From Fusarium oxysporum f. sp. lycopersici 4287 (Eukaryota; Ascomycota; Sordariomycetes; Hypocreales; Nectriaceae), in contig NC_030995.1 in assembly GCF_000149955.1 (NCBI RefSeq), positions 186,001-250,000 on the forward strand: DNA of 64,000 nt. The letters are read 5' to 3'. The notes beneath the pieces are model-generated. The model was not told where the DNA came from and made no database searches. It was given only the letters and a program-made list of their open reading frames with translations. How positions within the stretch are numbered: position 1 is the stretch's first letter; each line of letters opens with the position of its first letter. Shown here in pieces: positions 1-10,780 of the stretch. The translations under genes and the position numbers were made by a program.

Positions 1-1166
1 TGACACGACCGGTGTCGACAACCTTGGTAAGCTTTCGCTTGGAAAGGAATGTTCGGATAAAGTTGATACGGGCAAACTCCCAGAGGTTGACCTTGCGGAG
101 CTTGAGGTTGTCGATGAACCAGTGGTATTGCTCGTTACGGTCGGCATACTCGGTCGTTCGGAGCGCGTGGGTGACACCCTCGAGACTGTCGACGACGGGG
201 CAGGCGAAATCGTAGGTAGGGTAGATGTTCCAGTCCCAGCCGGTTCGGTGGTGAGGAGCAGGCTCGGCGCCCTTCCAGTTGGGGAATCGGTAGATGACGG
301 GGTCTCGCATGGAGCCGTTGCTTGAGTCGAAGGCGATGCGAGCGCGAATGCAGTGTTTTCGGCCCAGGTCGGTGCCGTTCTTCATCTCTCTGAACATGGC
401 CAAACTCTCCTCAGCAGGACGATCACGTCGCTTGCTGGCAAGACGGTTCTTGCGATCATCCTTCTGGACCTCGGGGTCGGTGTCATCGGCGTATGCGTTG
501 CCGTCGAGAATCATCTGCTCAGCAATCTCGTAAAGCTCCTTGAAGTAGTCGCTGGTGTGAGTGACGGAGACGTACTTAATGTCCATCAACTCGAGATCGT
601 GGAGAATAGAGTCCTCGAACTCCTGCTTCTCCTTGGAGGGGTTTGTGTCATCGAATCGGACGAGGAGCTTGCCATTGCCATCGGGGGCAGTCTTGGCGAA
701 GTAATCGTTGAGGAGAGCGGCCTTGGCGTGACCGATGTGAAGGTAACCACTTGCGAAGGGTCAGTAAAGTCGCGCGATGCGTATTGTGGTGAAGAACGTA
801 CCTGGGCTCGGGAGGGAAACGGGTGACGACACCATTCTCGGTGTTCTGGAGGCCAATGTTGTAGTTGGCACCACCAACGCGCTTCTCCTTGCCAGAGTTG
901 AGTTTTTCCTTCAGCTCAGGGTGAGCATCCTCGATGAACTTGAACCATCGGGTGATGTTGGCGTAGGCGCCCTTTCGGACGAGGCCAATGGCGACCTTGT
1001 TGGTGCGGAGAGCAGTCCAGACCTTCTCGTCGGCCTCGCTCAGGGTGTAACCTCCAAGGTAAGTTCGGAGAGTGAGGTGCTTGTCAAGATCAGCGGCCAA
1101 GGGACCGAGAGTCTTGAAGTCGGCTGTGGCGAGCACTGGAGCCGCGCTCTCAGCGTCGAAGCTCAT
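1..1166 (-). CDS. GUS1: Cytosolic glutamyl-tRNA synthetase (5' part, runs off the window)
   Basis: Charges tRNA-Glu in the cytosol. Two exons are visible: 1166-802 and 749 to beyond base 1, split by a 52 bp GT-AG intron (750-801) with a CTGAC branch site. The ATG at 1166 opens a GST-like N-terminal domain of roughly 120 residues, usual in eukaryotic GluRS. The splice restores the class I signature PEPSGYLHIGHAKAAL (HIGH motif). Near the window edge the protein reads TFLSKRKLTKVVD, which is the KMSKS-equivalent loop. About 370 residues are present and the anticodon-binding C-terminus is missing because the window ends. The family assignment is secure from both catalytic motifs. The symbol follows the yeast orthologue. 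Confidence 0.93.
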
Positions 1167-1996
1167 GATGGCGGGGTTGGAGGAGGGGAAGGTTTGTCGG
1201 GTAGAGTGTTCGCTGTAACAATCGTGTGATGTAGCTTTGTCTCGTTCGTATGCGTCTATAAGTCTCGTTTGCGATCTAGTCTTCGTCTATGCAGGAACGG
1301 AGTGGGAAGCGTCTGGCAGAAAGAAGTAGGTCTCGTTGCCCCAATTTGAGCCCGAGATTTTGGAGGGGTCAAAGATTTTGGCGGGGTGATTCTGATGACT
1401 CAGGATCTTCGTAAAAACACGTGACCCTATCGTGTGACAGGACAATCAACATTCCACGAATGCTACCATTGACTCTAGACCGAATATTTGGAAGGGGATG
1501 AATACTTTATGCATTCAATTTCTTGTATATGATCCAAGGTATTTCTTCATTTCGTTCAATCGCACCGATGTCAGGGCCAATTCGCTTACTCCGTTCCCAT
1601 CGTCTTACTGTCACCCCACCAATAGCGAAGCCGGAGGAGCATTGCGAGAACAACATTCCCATCCTTGGGGAATATCTCAAGAAATTTTGCTGATGAGCCA
1701 CACCGAACACGGAGAGCATCCGTGTATCGGTCAACAGTCACCTTATTTTGATGACGATTGCATGAATAAGATCTTGGATATCCCGGCGTGGCAACCCCAG
1801 GCCAGGCCGGAAGCTTACCCGCCGGCTCAGAGCCGGCTTCTAGACCACGACACTCCGGGAATAACCACCGGGTGCTGGACAAGTATTATTTGCTTTAAAT
1901 GACCCAATACATCACTCTGAATCTGTACTTGTATTTTGTCTATTGACTCCTCTAATCGTTATCTTATCACTTTCCTGAACAGTTCGAAGCCAATCT
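1167..1996. other. Intergenic region with a GC-rich hairpin
   Basis: This is the promoter side of the glutamyl-tRNA synthetase gene and the 3' side of the kinase gene. Open frames of up to 134 codons exist on both strands but show no recognisable motif. The only structure I see is a GC-rich patch around 1785-1875 containing a perfect 7 bp inverted repeat with a 3 nt loop at 1821-1837. No RNA gene was recognised. Confidence 0.5.
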
Positions 1997-3587
1997 TCAT
2001 GTCGTATCGTCCATATGAAACCATGGATGAGCTAAGATATCTCTTGCAGACACTCGCTGTGCAGGCTCATAGACAAAAATCTTGGATGTCAGATCATATA
2101 GCAAGTCAGCTTCGTGCGTCGATATTTTCTGCAGTGATTCAATGATCTTATCAACTTTGTCGGAGTATGCTCCGAGGTAGATATCATCAATCCTAATTGC
2201 GGCAGGTTTCCAAAATTTGTTGTTGTAACATTCCAGATATGGTTTGTTCTCATCTTTCACTCTATCTGGCGCAGTTGATGTCGACTGAAGCTCCTCGAGA
2301 TTATCTGGTTGATCCCAAATATCGCTGATCCATTGCTTCAGCGATCTCGTGTTTTCAAGTATTTCACCTAGGGACTCGCCATTGGTCGTGTCCGTCGTTG
2401 GGAGGCCATCATCGTCGAATAGTGGCTCTCCCCATGATGTCGGCATACGGCCAATGTACTCGCTGACCCATCCAAGCAAGTTTGCTGGGCTATCGNNNNN
2501 NNNNNNNNNNNNNNNNNNNNNNNNNNNNNNNNNNNNNNNNNNNNNNNNNNNNNNNNNNNNNNNNNNNNNNNNNNNNNNNNNNNNNNNNNNNNNNNNNNNN
2601 NNNNNNNNNNNNNNNNNNNNNNNNNNNNNNNNNNNNNNNNNNNNNNNNNNNNNNNNNNNNNNNNNNNNNNNNNNNNNNNNNNNNNNNNNNNNNNNNNNNN
2701 NNNNNNNNNNNNNNNNNNNNNNNNNNNNNNNNNNNNAAACCAGATATCATCACGTATGAGGTCCTCTGCTGACGTGAAGTCGAGGTTGCCAACCGATATA
2801 CCCGAGGCGCCTCTGCACCAGTAGGTTCACCCGATATCGTTCTCAAGCCATCGCGTTGAGGTTCACCAAAAAGTCGGTATATACCTTGATCATCAAGATG
2901 ATCAAGGTTACGGATGCGAAAGACGATATTGCTCGGGGTAAAGTCTACAGCGAATCAGTAGAGTGAAGGTAGGAAGGAGAAACGCTGCTTACCTCCGTGA
3001 CAAAGACCTTGAGAATGAAGATCTGCGATAGCTTTTGTAGCTTGAAAAGCCACGCGACGCGCCAGCCAGGGATGAATCCTACTCTGTAGGTATTGGGACA
3101 GAGTGTTGCAAGAAGGACCACAAGGTGGTAGGGCTAGACATAGATGACGGCCATTGGGTCCTTCGATGTGAAAGAAGCGCTTATAAGTGACGAATCTTTC
3201 GTCATTCATTGTCGAAATGATATTGTGCCACATGACTGCTTTTTCTTCCATCATAGATGAGTCCGAAGCAGCCACAATCTTGAGGGCCACCCAGATAGAC
3301 TCCAAGGAGTCGTAAGCTAGCCATACGACGGAAAAGCCGCCATGACCAAGCTTATGGACAATCCGGTACCGCCTTCCGTCAAAGTGATCATTGATGTGAA
3401 CTGGATGGAAGCTTTCTTTCCGATAAAATTCAGGCTCCTCTGTATCGATAATCCGTATGGTTTCAAACCGACACGACTCGTCAGACCCGATTGATGCATT
3501 GTTGGTACTTTCACCAATGGATGGAGACATAATTAGGTGATATACTGATGAAGTGATAGGATGAATCCTCAAGCTTGTTGGTTGCAT
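1997..3587 (-). CDS. SRPK-like serine/threonine protein kinase, interrupted by assembly gap
   Basis: Exon 1 (3587-2993, or from an internal ATG at 3530) holds the N-lobe: glycine-rich loop KLGHGGFSVVWLA, the VALKIV lysine and a catalytic loop read as CHGDFTPSN after a 48 bp intron (2945-2992). Exon 2 starts at 2944 and enters the gap at 2736. After the gap (2495-1997) the C-lobe resumes, ending in a typical subdomain XI (AQRVSARDILAHPWF). The DFG segment is hidden in the N run, whose length is about what the missing ~80 codons need. Between about 2770 and 2800 the frame slips by two bases, which two extra G residues would explain. This is either sequencing error beside the gap or real decay. 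The arrangement matches fungal SRPK-type kinases of unknown substrate. Confidence 0.75.
2496..2736. other. Assembly gap (run of N)
   Basis: 241 undetermined bases inside the kinase gene. They cover the part of the kinase C-lobe that should carry the activation segment. Confidence 0.99.
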
Positions 3588-4026
3588 ATTTCAATCAGGC
3601 AACGACCTATCACGTGCGAGATGTCAAGCTTGGGGTCAGACAAAGAGCCTGATTTTAAGGCACAGACTCAAAGTGATTGTTTGTGCCTATTAATGCCTAC
3701 TTGCCAGTTTCTCGATGGATTTAACACAGCGATGAAATTCGTCTCTCCTTTGTTTGATAGCATATTCAAGCACTTGGTGATGGAAGAACTACCCCAAGTA
3801 TAGAAAGTTTTCTGATCAACAGAGCTGTCTCTATTAGCTCACACGGTAGTGAATTACATAAAAAGCTCACTGTTTGGTTAGAGCTAACGCCTTCTGAGAT
3901 TATGAAGCTATCCCGAGGTAGGTAGTGTAGAGCATAAAACCCCGCATCCCCAGATTTTATAACCTAGCTACTCATTCACCTTCCAGACCTATGTCTGGCC
4001 ATTTTTAGAATACGTTCGAAAGGCCA
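3588..4026. other. Intergenic promoter region between divergent genes
   Basis: This spacer lies between the 5' ends of the kinase gene and the Zn2Cys6 regulator, which are transcribed away from each other. An 80-codon open frame (3561-3803) has no recognisable features. An in-frame TAG at 4006-4008 fixes the regulator start downstream. No other element was recognised. Confidence 0.5.
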
Positions 4027-5757
4027 ATGTTTGCGCAATTTGAACTTTACTCTGGAGGCTGGGTTCATGCAGAGAAGCGCGTAAAGCATCGCCGGTCTCA
4101 AGGTGGTTGCATTCCATGTAAGCATGCAGTCTCATCATAGTGGCAAAATTACTGACTCTACTCTTAAGGCCGAAATCGACGGAAGAAATGCGATGAATGT
4201 CGCCCAACCTGCGGTAGCTGTTCCAACCGTCGAGTTACTTGTAGCTGGCGCAGCAGTAATGAGCGCCGTAACCAGAAGCTCGATGTTCGGGCTGGCGAGA
4301 GGAGTAGTGTGAGTCCTCAGTTAGATGATAGCTCTCATGGCGAGACCAGCGGTCCTAGCACACCGAGTACCCTTGGTGAGGAGTTGATCTTACGAAACGG
4401 ATGCCGCCTGTCTTCCCCAATACATGACCAGGCCCTCATCAGCAACACAGGGGCCTTCAACGAATGCTTCCAAGGCCTGCCCTCATGCTCAATGACAGGA
4501 TTGCTAGAGGTTCTCGACCAAGCTACATCAAGGCTTGATCGAGGCCGAGAGTTCTCGATGCTTGCTGAAGGGTTTGAAGCTCTAGTCAACTCACGCAGTA
4601 TGCTTCATGCATGGCTCGCATGTTCAGCAATTATAATCTCGCAGTTTCAACCAAGCTGGCGAATACACGCCCTCCAACAACACAGCGACGCGCTGAAGCA
4701 ACTGCGCCTGAGCACAAGGAGTAAGGGGAGTCTTACCCAGGATTCCAATATCGCGACTGTGCTGTTGCTGCATGTTTTTGAGGTGAGTATCAGCTTTGAT
4801 GAAACCTGGCCTTTTTGAAGACTAACCAATATCCAGAGATTTGAAAACTCCGCTACTGATTCTCTAACCTATCTCTCAGTCACGGCGCCACTATGTCTCG
4901 CACTTGATCAACCGCCTCAGAACACCCATCAAGCTCTGGTGTTGGAGACCCTGGTTTATCATGTAGCCATAAACGGTGTCTTTCGCCCAAGCTATCTACG
5001 CAATTACCATGATCTTTCGAAGATTATAAGCCTATGGTCCAGATCGCCAGTTCTGGAGTCAAACGCCAACTCTAGTGGATTTGTGAAAGCAGGGTTATCG
5101 GCGTGGCTTCCCATCGAGCTCTTCGATATCCTGTTCAAGGTCTCTCATCTGCTGCATCATCGGCTCAGCGTGGCCTCTGATTATATGCAAGTCAGACTAC
5201 AGGAGCTGAGGAGCAGACTGCACGAGTGCCAAGTTGGATTGGGCAACATTGAACAAATAGAGCCAACGGCAGCGGCCACCCATCAGGAACTTTCAAGCAC
5301 CAACCATGATACTGAGAGTTTCCATATCAGACAGGTCTATTCACTGGCTATCGAACTTCTAATCACCAAACTCGAAAACCCATTTCTGGGGGCTGGAGAG
5401 CCTTCAGTCATAAGCCTCTGCGAAACAGCACTTCATCATCTCGCCAGGGTGCGATCCGACTTCACAAGCCTGCTTTGTGCTATCACTGTTCTTGGCACCG
5501 GTATGACAACGACCAAAAGTCAAGATCTCATTATTCTACATGTTGAGGCCATGAATCACTTTGCTGGCGGCAGGGCAGTGCGATCCGTCGTAGAGTTTCT
5601 TTTATGTGCCTGGAGACCAAGACCTATGGATCTTTTTGCGCCTGTTGCTGGAGTTTTGACAGAACAGAGCCCTGCAGTGGCTGGTAGAGAGAAGACTTCC
5701 TCGTTGGGGCTCGACATCCTGTTCGAAGAGTCTCTGCTCAAAACGGTGATTCTGTAG
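4027..5757 (+). CDS. Zn2Cys6 transcription factor (PF11951-type fungal regulator)
   Basis: Predicted 541-residue nuclear regulator with three exons: 4027-4117, 4169-4782 and 4837-5757. The introns are 51 and 54 bp; the first has an ACTGAC branch site. The start is the first ATG after an in-frame TAG at 4006. Splicing after the second cysteine rebuilds a binuclear zinc cluster near residues 25-58, spaced C-x2-C-x6-C-x6-C-x2-C-x6-C (GGCIPCRNRRKKCDEC...). The zinc cluster is split by intron 1, so unspliced RNA would lack DNA binding. The remainder resembles the 'fungal specific transcription factor' alpha-helical region (SMLHAWLACSAIIISQF). It is convergent with the M20 hydrolase gene, with only 110 bp between stops, so it is a plausible local regulator of the hydrolase and transporter. 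The regulatory role is inference. Confidence 0.88.
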
Positions 5758-5867
5758 GAAAAGGGAGACTACTCGGTATGAACAGTGTACTCGTCTTATA
5801 TGAATATAATTGTTAGAAAGCGTGGTGAATTGTGACTTTCTGTGCTACTGGAAACTATTTACTCTAT

Positions 5868-7230
5868 TCATAGACCCAAGTTCTCGTCTGTCTTCCTCAT
5901 CTTGTCAAAATGGTCCTGAATCTCAGCAAACACCTTATCGTCGACAATCGCAGACCACGCCGTTAAAGCCATTCCTTTCGCAGCTTCGAGAATCCTCAAA
6001 TGAGCATCCTTCGTACCAACAGCCTCTGCAAAAGCATGATTGTGTGGGAACGTGCCCTTTGGTGCTTCGATCCCGATAATCGCATGCAAGCCAGGGATAA
6101 TCTGGCTAACATTCCCCATATCAGTCGAACCACCGATATTCTCGCTTTGACTCCCTTGAGACAGCGGAACACCAAGTAAATCCATATGTTGCTTAAACAG
6201 AGAACACAGAGGATCATTGACCCAGAGATCAGCATACGCCAGGTCTTCAGTTATCTCAACCTCACAGCCCGTAGCCAACCCTCCTGCCTCAAGACAATGC
6301 CGCACCCGCTGACCCAACTTCTTCAGGGAGTTCATCTTTGGACTTCGAATCGAGAACTTGACCTTTGTATACTCTGGTATCGCATTCGTGATCTTTGGTG
6401 CTTGAAGAATACATCCGTGGATACGCTCATCTGGCTTTATCTGTTGTCGTAGCATTGATATGTTATTGTATGAAGCTACCAGTGCGTCAAGGGCGTTTAT
6501 TCCGTCCCATGGGTTTCCGGAAGCGTGGGCGCTGGTGCCGCGAAATTCGGCGATTAAATCGACGATTGCGATGCTGCTTTGGCCGGCGGATCCAATTGTA
6601 CCGTTTGGACGGAATTGGTCTTCCACAAAAGGGTGACTGGTAGTCGTTAGAGGGTTGGAAAAAGGGATGATGAAGCTAGTCGCAACTCACATCATCAGAG
6701 AAAGATCGGCTTTCTCATAGGCCCCAGCATTGAGGAGGAGAATCTTCCCTCCGCCGTCCTCCTCAGCAGGCGTACCTAGTAACTGCGCTCTTCCGTCAAT
6801 ACCATACTTCCTCAAAGTATGTGTCAAAGCGAGATAAGTAGCAACACTGGCTATAGAGATCAGGTTGTGACCACAAGCATGGCCAAGGCCAGGAAGGGCA
6901 TCATATTCCGCGTTGAAGTTGACGCATCGGCCTTTGGAGCCATATATAGACTCGAGGGATGTAGGTAGGTTGTAAGCCCCGCGTTGAACTGAATGGCCTT
7001 GTTGTTCAAGGAAGTCGGAAATATGAGTTTGAGCTTTGAATTCTTGAAAGGCTATCTCAGGTTCGTCGTGGATCTGGGTGAAGATGTCAGCGTGTTGGAG
7101 AGGTCAATGCTGAACAGAGTCTTGCCTGCTTGTTCAAAGTGTAGAGCTCATCTGAAAGTCCCTTGATGTAAGTGTCGATGGTGTTTCGTATATCTTCCAT
7201 TGAGATGCTTGGCTTTGATAGAAGCGTCAT
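5868..7230 (-). CDS. M20 family metallo-amidohydrolase/peptidase (ACY1L2/PM20D2-like)
   Basis: Predicted 418-residue zinc hydrolase cleaving amide bonds of N-acyl amino acids or dipeptides; the substrate is unknown. Three exons: 7230-7126, 7073-6691 and 6636-5868. Metal-ligand motifs are clear: AEYDALPGLGHACGHN at about residues 90-105 (Asp93, His100), the Glu pair in GTPAEEDGGG, and a C-terminal HNHAFAEAVG. The lid/dimerisation domain (AEFRGTSAHASGNPWDG) sits in between. Length matches the family and no signal peptide is visible, so it should be cytosolic. Intron 1 (7074-7125) begins with GC instead of GT (CAG|GCAAGA) with a CTGAC branch site and keeps frame at phase 0. The gene is divergent from the MFS transporter at 7861. 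Confidence 0.9.
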
Positions 7231-7364
7231 GATGAGAGGTCAAGGATGTTAGCCAGTCTGAATACTCACCCAGCATCAAAAGGGAGATAACAGTATAGGA
7301 ATTTATAGCACACTTTCCGTTCTGATCTATTGATACAAGACTGACTAAATCAAACGAAGCTGCA

Positions 7365-7399
7365 TTAGCTTGTCGGAAGAGCCAATACAGCCTAGCTCA
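7365..7399 (+). repeat. Promoter repeat, copy 1
   Basis: Shares TTAG, the core TGTCGGAAGA and scattered positions with copy 2 (24 of 35 by my count). Most mismatches are C/T transitions. Confidence 0.5.
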
Positions 7400-7489
7400 A
7401 CTCCTCAGCCTACGGGTATACTTCCGGATATTGAAGTTCGAGACGAAACCCCAGCCAGTCCATTGGCCAACGGTTAGACAAGGGTCAGT

Positions 7490-7525
7490 TTTAGTCTGTC
7501 GGAAGACCTAATGAAGTTTAGTCTA
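7490..7525 (+). repeat. Promoter repeat, copy 2
   Basis: 36 bp element starting TTTAGTCTGTCGGAAGACCT and ending GTCTA. It aligns without gaps to copy 3, 155 bp downstream. Confidence 0.65.
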
Positions 7526-7644
7526 CATCGAAACTCAAATCGCCATGACCTCTCTCGTATCTTTAACTTCTCTTTTCTCATCTGAAGTAATTGCTTCGCT
7601 CAACATCAGATCGTCCGAGGCCGTTATCGCTCCCACCTTTGAGC

Positions 7645-7680
7645 TTTAGTGTGTCGGAAGACCTTTTTGGGTTTGGTCTA
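7645..7680 (+). repeat. Promoter repeat, copy 3
   Basis: 36 bp element starting TTTAGTGTGTCGGAAGACCT and ending GTCTA. It differs from copy 2 mainly in the central seven bases. Confidence 0.65.
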
Positions 7681-7860
7681 ACCCCAGGTTTTCGTCCACC
7701 ATGAACGACCGGCATTCTCATCGGCATGTTGAACATTATCTCTGAACTCCTTATCAACAGCCGAGTTGGCAAGTCTATAAAGTCACCTCGTCGTCTTAAA
7801 CAATGACTCTAACAACAAGTCCATTAATACATCTCTCTTGAAAACCAACTCTGTTTCATA

Positions 7861-9639
7861 ATGGAGGAAAACAACTCTTCACATCCCGACTATGAAGTCG
7901 TCCCTGGAACAGTCTACCTTGTCACTAGACCATCCCACAATACCAATGAACAAGGCGATATCATCCTTGTTCCAACTCCATCTGATAACCTAGGTGATCC
8001 ACTTCGCTGGTCCGTCTGGCGAAAGAGATATCATCTGTTCTTGCTTGTCATATACAGCACTGTCATGACTGCCCTGGGAAACTGGGAAAGTTCTGTTTAC
8101 GTTGATATTCAAGATGCGCTTGGGACATCGATTAATCAACTCAACATTGGTACTGCTTTGACTTTGCTGATGCTTGGTGTTGGAAATGTCTTTTTCACGC
8201 CTCTGTCTCACAGTAAGTATTCCTATCCTAGCTATAGTGTTACCGTTCTGACATTGGACAGAGTTTGGTCGACGTATCGCATACCTATCCAGCCTGGCCG
8301 TTGTCATCGGCTGTCACATCTGGCTTGCAACTGCAAGAAATTCTGGTGACTTCATCGGCGCTCACATCCTCTTTGGACTAGGCCGTGCACCATACGAAGC
8401 TCTCGTTCCCATCTCGATCGCCGATATCTTCTTTGCTCATGAACGAGGTTTTGCCTTGGGTATTTACGCCTTCGGGTTATCAGCAGGATCTTCAGTCGGC
8501 CCCATTTGTTCTGGATACATGATCGAGACTCTCGGTTGGCGTTGGGTATATTGGTGGGGTGCTATATTGTGTGGTATACTCTTTGTTGCCATCTTCTTCA
8601 CTTTGGAGGAAAGTAACTTCACTAGAGAGTCGGCGCTCCCTCAAGAGCAAGTACAAGAAACTCAAGAGTCTGCTTTGGAGGCCATTCTAGAGGATGACAA
8701 AGGAGAAAAACATCTTCATTCAGCACTCACCAACGGCAGTGTATACAGAGTTGGCCAAGTCCTGGAGACAGACTCATTTCGACTTCAGTACCGCCCGTGG
8801 GTTGTTCTCCCAGGAACTTGGGGCCAGTTCGTCAGGCAAGTCTATCGTCCTTTGCAACTATCTTGGTTTCCAGCCATCGTTTGGGTAAGTTATAGCGCCA
8901 TTGACAAGGCGATTGGGAGATACTGACATTTCTGAAGAGCGGACTTGAGTATGGCGCTTGTGTATCCTGGATCACCGTCCTAGGAACCACTACAGCTTCC
9001 ATCTTGGGCTCGTCACCATATAGCATGAGCAATGAGGCTCTGGGTCTTATCTGGCTGTCTCCTCTTATTGGAGGTCTCTTTGGGTAAGCTTCCTTTACAA
9101 TAAGTACTACGTATATATGCTAACTTTCCATCAGAGCCTTGATGGCGGGTCCTTTTAACGACAAGCTTGTCCTGTTCCTCACACGCCGAAACCGTGGGTG
9201 GCTAGAACCAGAGTTCCGTCTCCAGGTTTTCATCCCCATGGCGTTCCTCATGTCAGGCGGTCTCTTACTCTACGGTGTTGGTGCCGCCAACGCGCTACCT
9301 TGGATTGGTCCTGTCGTCGGCATGGGACTCGTTGGCTTTGGCTTGACGGTCGCAGCAGCTCTCACTATGGCTTACGTTGTTGACTGCTACAAGGAAGTTG
9401 ATGGTGAAGCTATCACAACTGTTATCTTGATCAGGAACATCATTGGCTGTGCTATGACATTTGGTATTCAGCCTTGGATTGACAGTATGGGAGTACAGGA
9501 TACCTTCATTCTGGTCTGTTTCTTGTCTTTTATCATCACCGTATTTGCTGGTGCATTTATCATTTGGGGAAAGAAGTTTCGCCTTCTTACCAAGATGGCA
9601 TATCTGAGCTTTGCAGGAACTTCCTCGAGGGTAAACTAA
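7861..9639 (+). CDS. MFS transporter, DHA1-type (Hol1/drug:H+ antiporter-like)
   Basis: Predicted 541-residue, 12-helix plasma-membrane carrier. Four exons: 7861-8212, 8262-8884, 8938-9083 and 9135-9639, with introns of 49, 53 and 51 bp. The splice at 8213-8261 restores the MFS signature between helices 2 and 3 (SHKFGRRIAYLSS). A hydrophilic central loop of about 90 residues (from ESNFTRES) separates the two six-helix halves. The conserved WRWVYWWGAI before that loop is typical of fungal DHA1 proteins. The start ATG at 7861 is followed by a 45-residue cytosolic tail. The gene shares its promoter with the M20 hydrolase and may import the hydrolase substrate or export a product. Substrate cannot be inferred from sequence. 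Confidence 0.88.
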
Positions 9640-9747
9640 ATACTGGGACACTTATTGAGTCAATCATATCCCCAAACGCCTCTGGCTTTCTTTATTATAT
9701 AGCCATTCTCTTAGCCAGCAGTACTTTTCCATAACCAAATCAATACC

Positions 9748-10440
9748 TTACTCCTTGGTCAAGTCCTTGAGAATCTTGCGTCCCCTCACACAGTCCTCCT
9801 CATGAGAAGGCTCTCTGCTCGTCTCCTTGATACCGTCCTGAATCCACGCCTGCACAGCCTCATGCTCAAACAACCGATCAGCATACTCCTTCGCCGCGCC
9901 ATCCAGCTCAATACCATAAGTCTTGATCCTCGAAGCAATAGGAGCATACATAGCATCCACGATCGTAAACTTATCACCAGCCAACCACGGTCCCCCAAAC
10001 TTGTCCAACCCCTCTTTGAAAAGCTCATTGAAGCGGCTAATATCCTTCTGGAGCGCTTCACTCGGTGTTCCAAGTTCAATTCTCAACCCAACGTTCATAG
10101 AACACTCATCGCGAATGGCGTCGAATCCAGAGTGCATTTCCGCAGCGGCGCTACGAGCAAAAGCACGCGCTGCTGCGTTGGTTGGCCAAGCAGCGGGGTA
10201 TTGCTCAGCGATGTACTCGCAGATAGCTAACGAGTCCCAAACAACAATTGATGTTTCTCTATCGTGAAGACAGGGGACTTTTCCAGTTGGTGAAAAAGCG
10301 AGGAAGTCGGGTTGACGAAGGCCGGGTTTGAAGAGATTGAGTTTTTCGTCGAAGGGGATCTCGAGGGCTTTGAGAAGAACCCAAGGTCGCATTGACCAAG
10401 AGGAGTAGCGCTTGTTGCCGATGAAGAGCGAATAAGTCAT
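9748..10440 (-). CDS. Glutathione S-transferase
   Basis: Single-exon 230-residue cytosolic GST. The N-terminal thioredoxin fold carries YSSWSMRPW, the serine-containing active-site region of zeta-like and bacterial GstA-like enzymes, then GKVPCLHD (cis-Pro) and WDSLAICEYIAE, which holds the glutathione gamma-glutamyl binding Asp-Ser-like pair. The C-terminal helical domain (from about residue 90) includes GGPWLAGDKFTIVDAMYAP, the N-capping box region typical of GSTs. Length is normal. It is convergent with the MFS transporter, with 108 bp between stops, and may add detoxification to that group; a functional link is speculative. Confidence 0.9.
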   Translation of the reverse strand: MTYSLFIGNKRYSSWSMRPWVLLKALEIPFDEKLNLFKPGLRQPDFLAFSPTGKVPCLHDRETSIVVWDSLAICEYIAEQYPAAWPTNAAARAFARSAAAEMHSGFDAIRDECSMNVGLRIELGTPSEALQKDISRFNELFKEGLDKFGGPWLAGDKFTIVDAMYAPIASRIKTYGIELDGAAKEYADRLFEHEAVQAWIQDGIKETSREPSHEEDCVRGRKILKDLTKE

Positions 10441-10780
10441 TTTGATCTGATTTGTGGATGATTAGACAAGGGTGAGTATCGTGAGGTTGGAGATGGCTTT
10501 TATGGTGCTGAGAAAGGCCCCGCTGGGCGTTCTAGTGAGTCATTGCGCGCCCTTTCGTGTACAGGATTTGTAATCACAATTGAGTTACTGGACTCTTATC
10601 ACGAATGAAGCAGGTGAGTAAATTATTTAACCTTATGTTATTTATTATTACATCATTAAAGATTTGTCCTCTATACATTTTATGCCGAGGTGAGATGCCA
10701 TATATCTTCCTTTATGTACCCAATAAAAATAATGTTCCATCCTTGCAAGGATGTCGATCCTTTTCGTATATGCAATTGAC
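10441..10780. other. Intergenic spacer, AT-rich
   Basis: The GST promoter and the 3' flank of the membrane-protein gene. An AT-rich patch lies at about 10618-10660. Nothing else was recognised. Confidence 0.5.

Larger units (their letters stand above)
7231..7860. promoter_or_regulatory. Shared divergent promoter of the M20 hydrolase and MFS transporter genes
   Basis: A 630 bp spacer between two divergent start codons. It contains three related elements (7365-7399, 7490-7525, 7645-7680) centred on an invariant TGTCGGAAGA. The CGG core suits a Zn2Cys6 protein, and one is encoded just downstream. A regulatory role is inferred from position and repetition only. Confidence 0.45.

Noticed and set aside
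1498..1902. 134-codon plus-strand frame near the kinase
   Set aside because: No domain or splicing context, and overlapping open frames on the other strand; likely chance.
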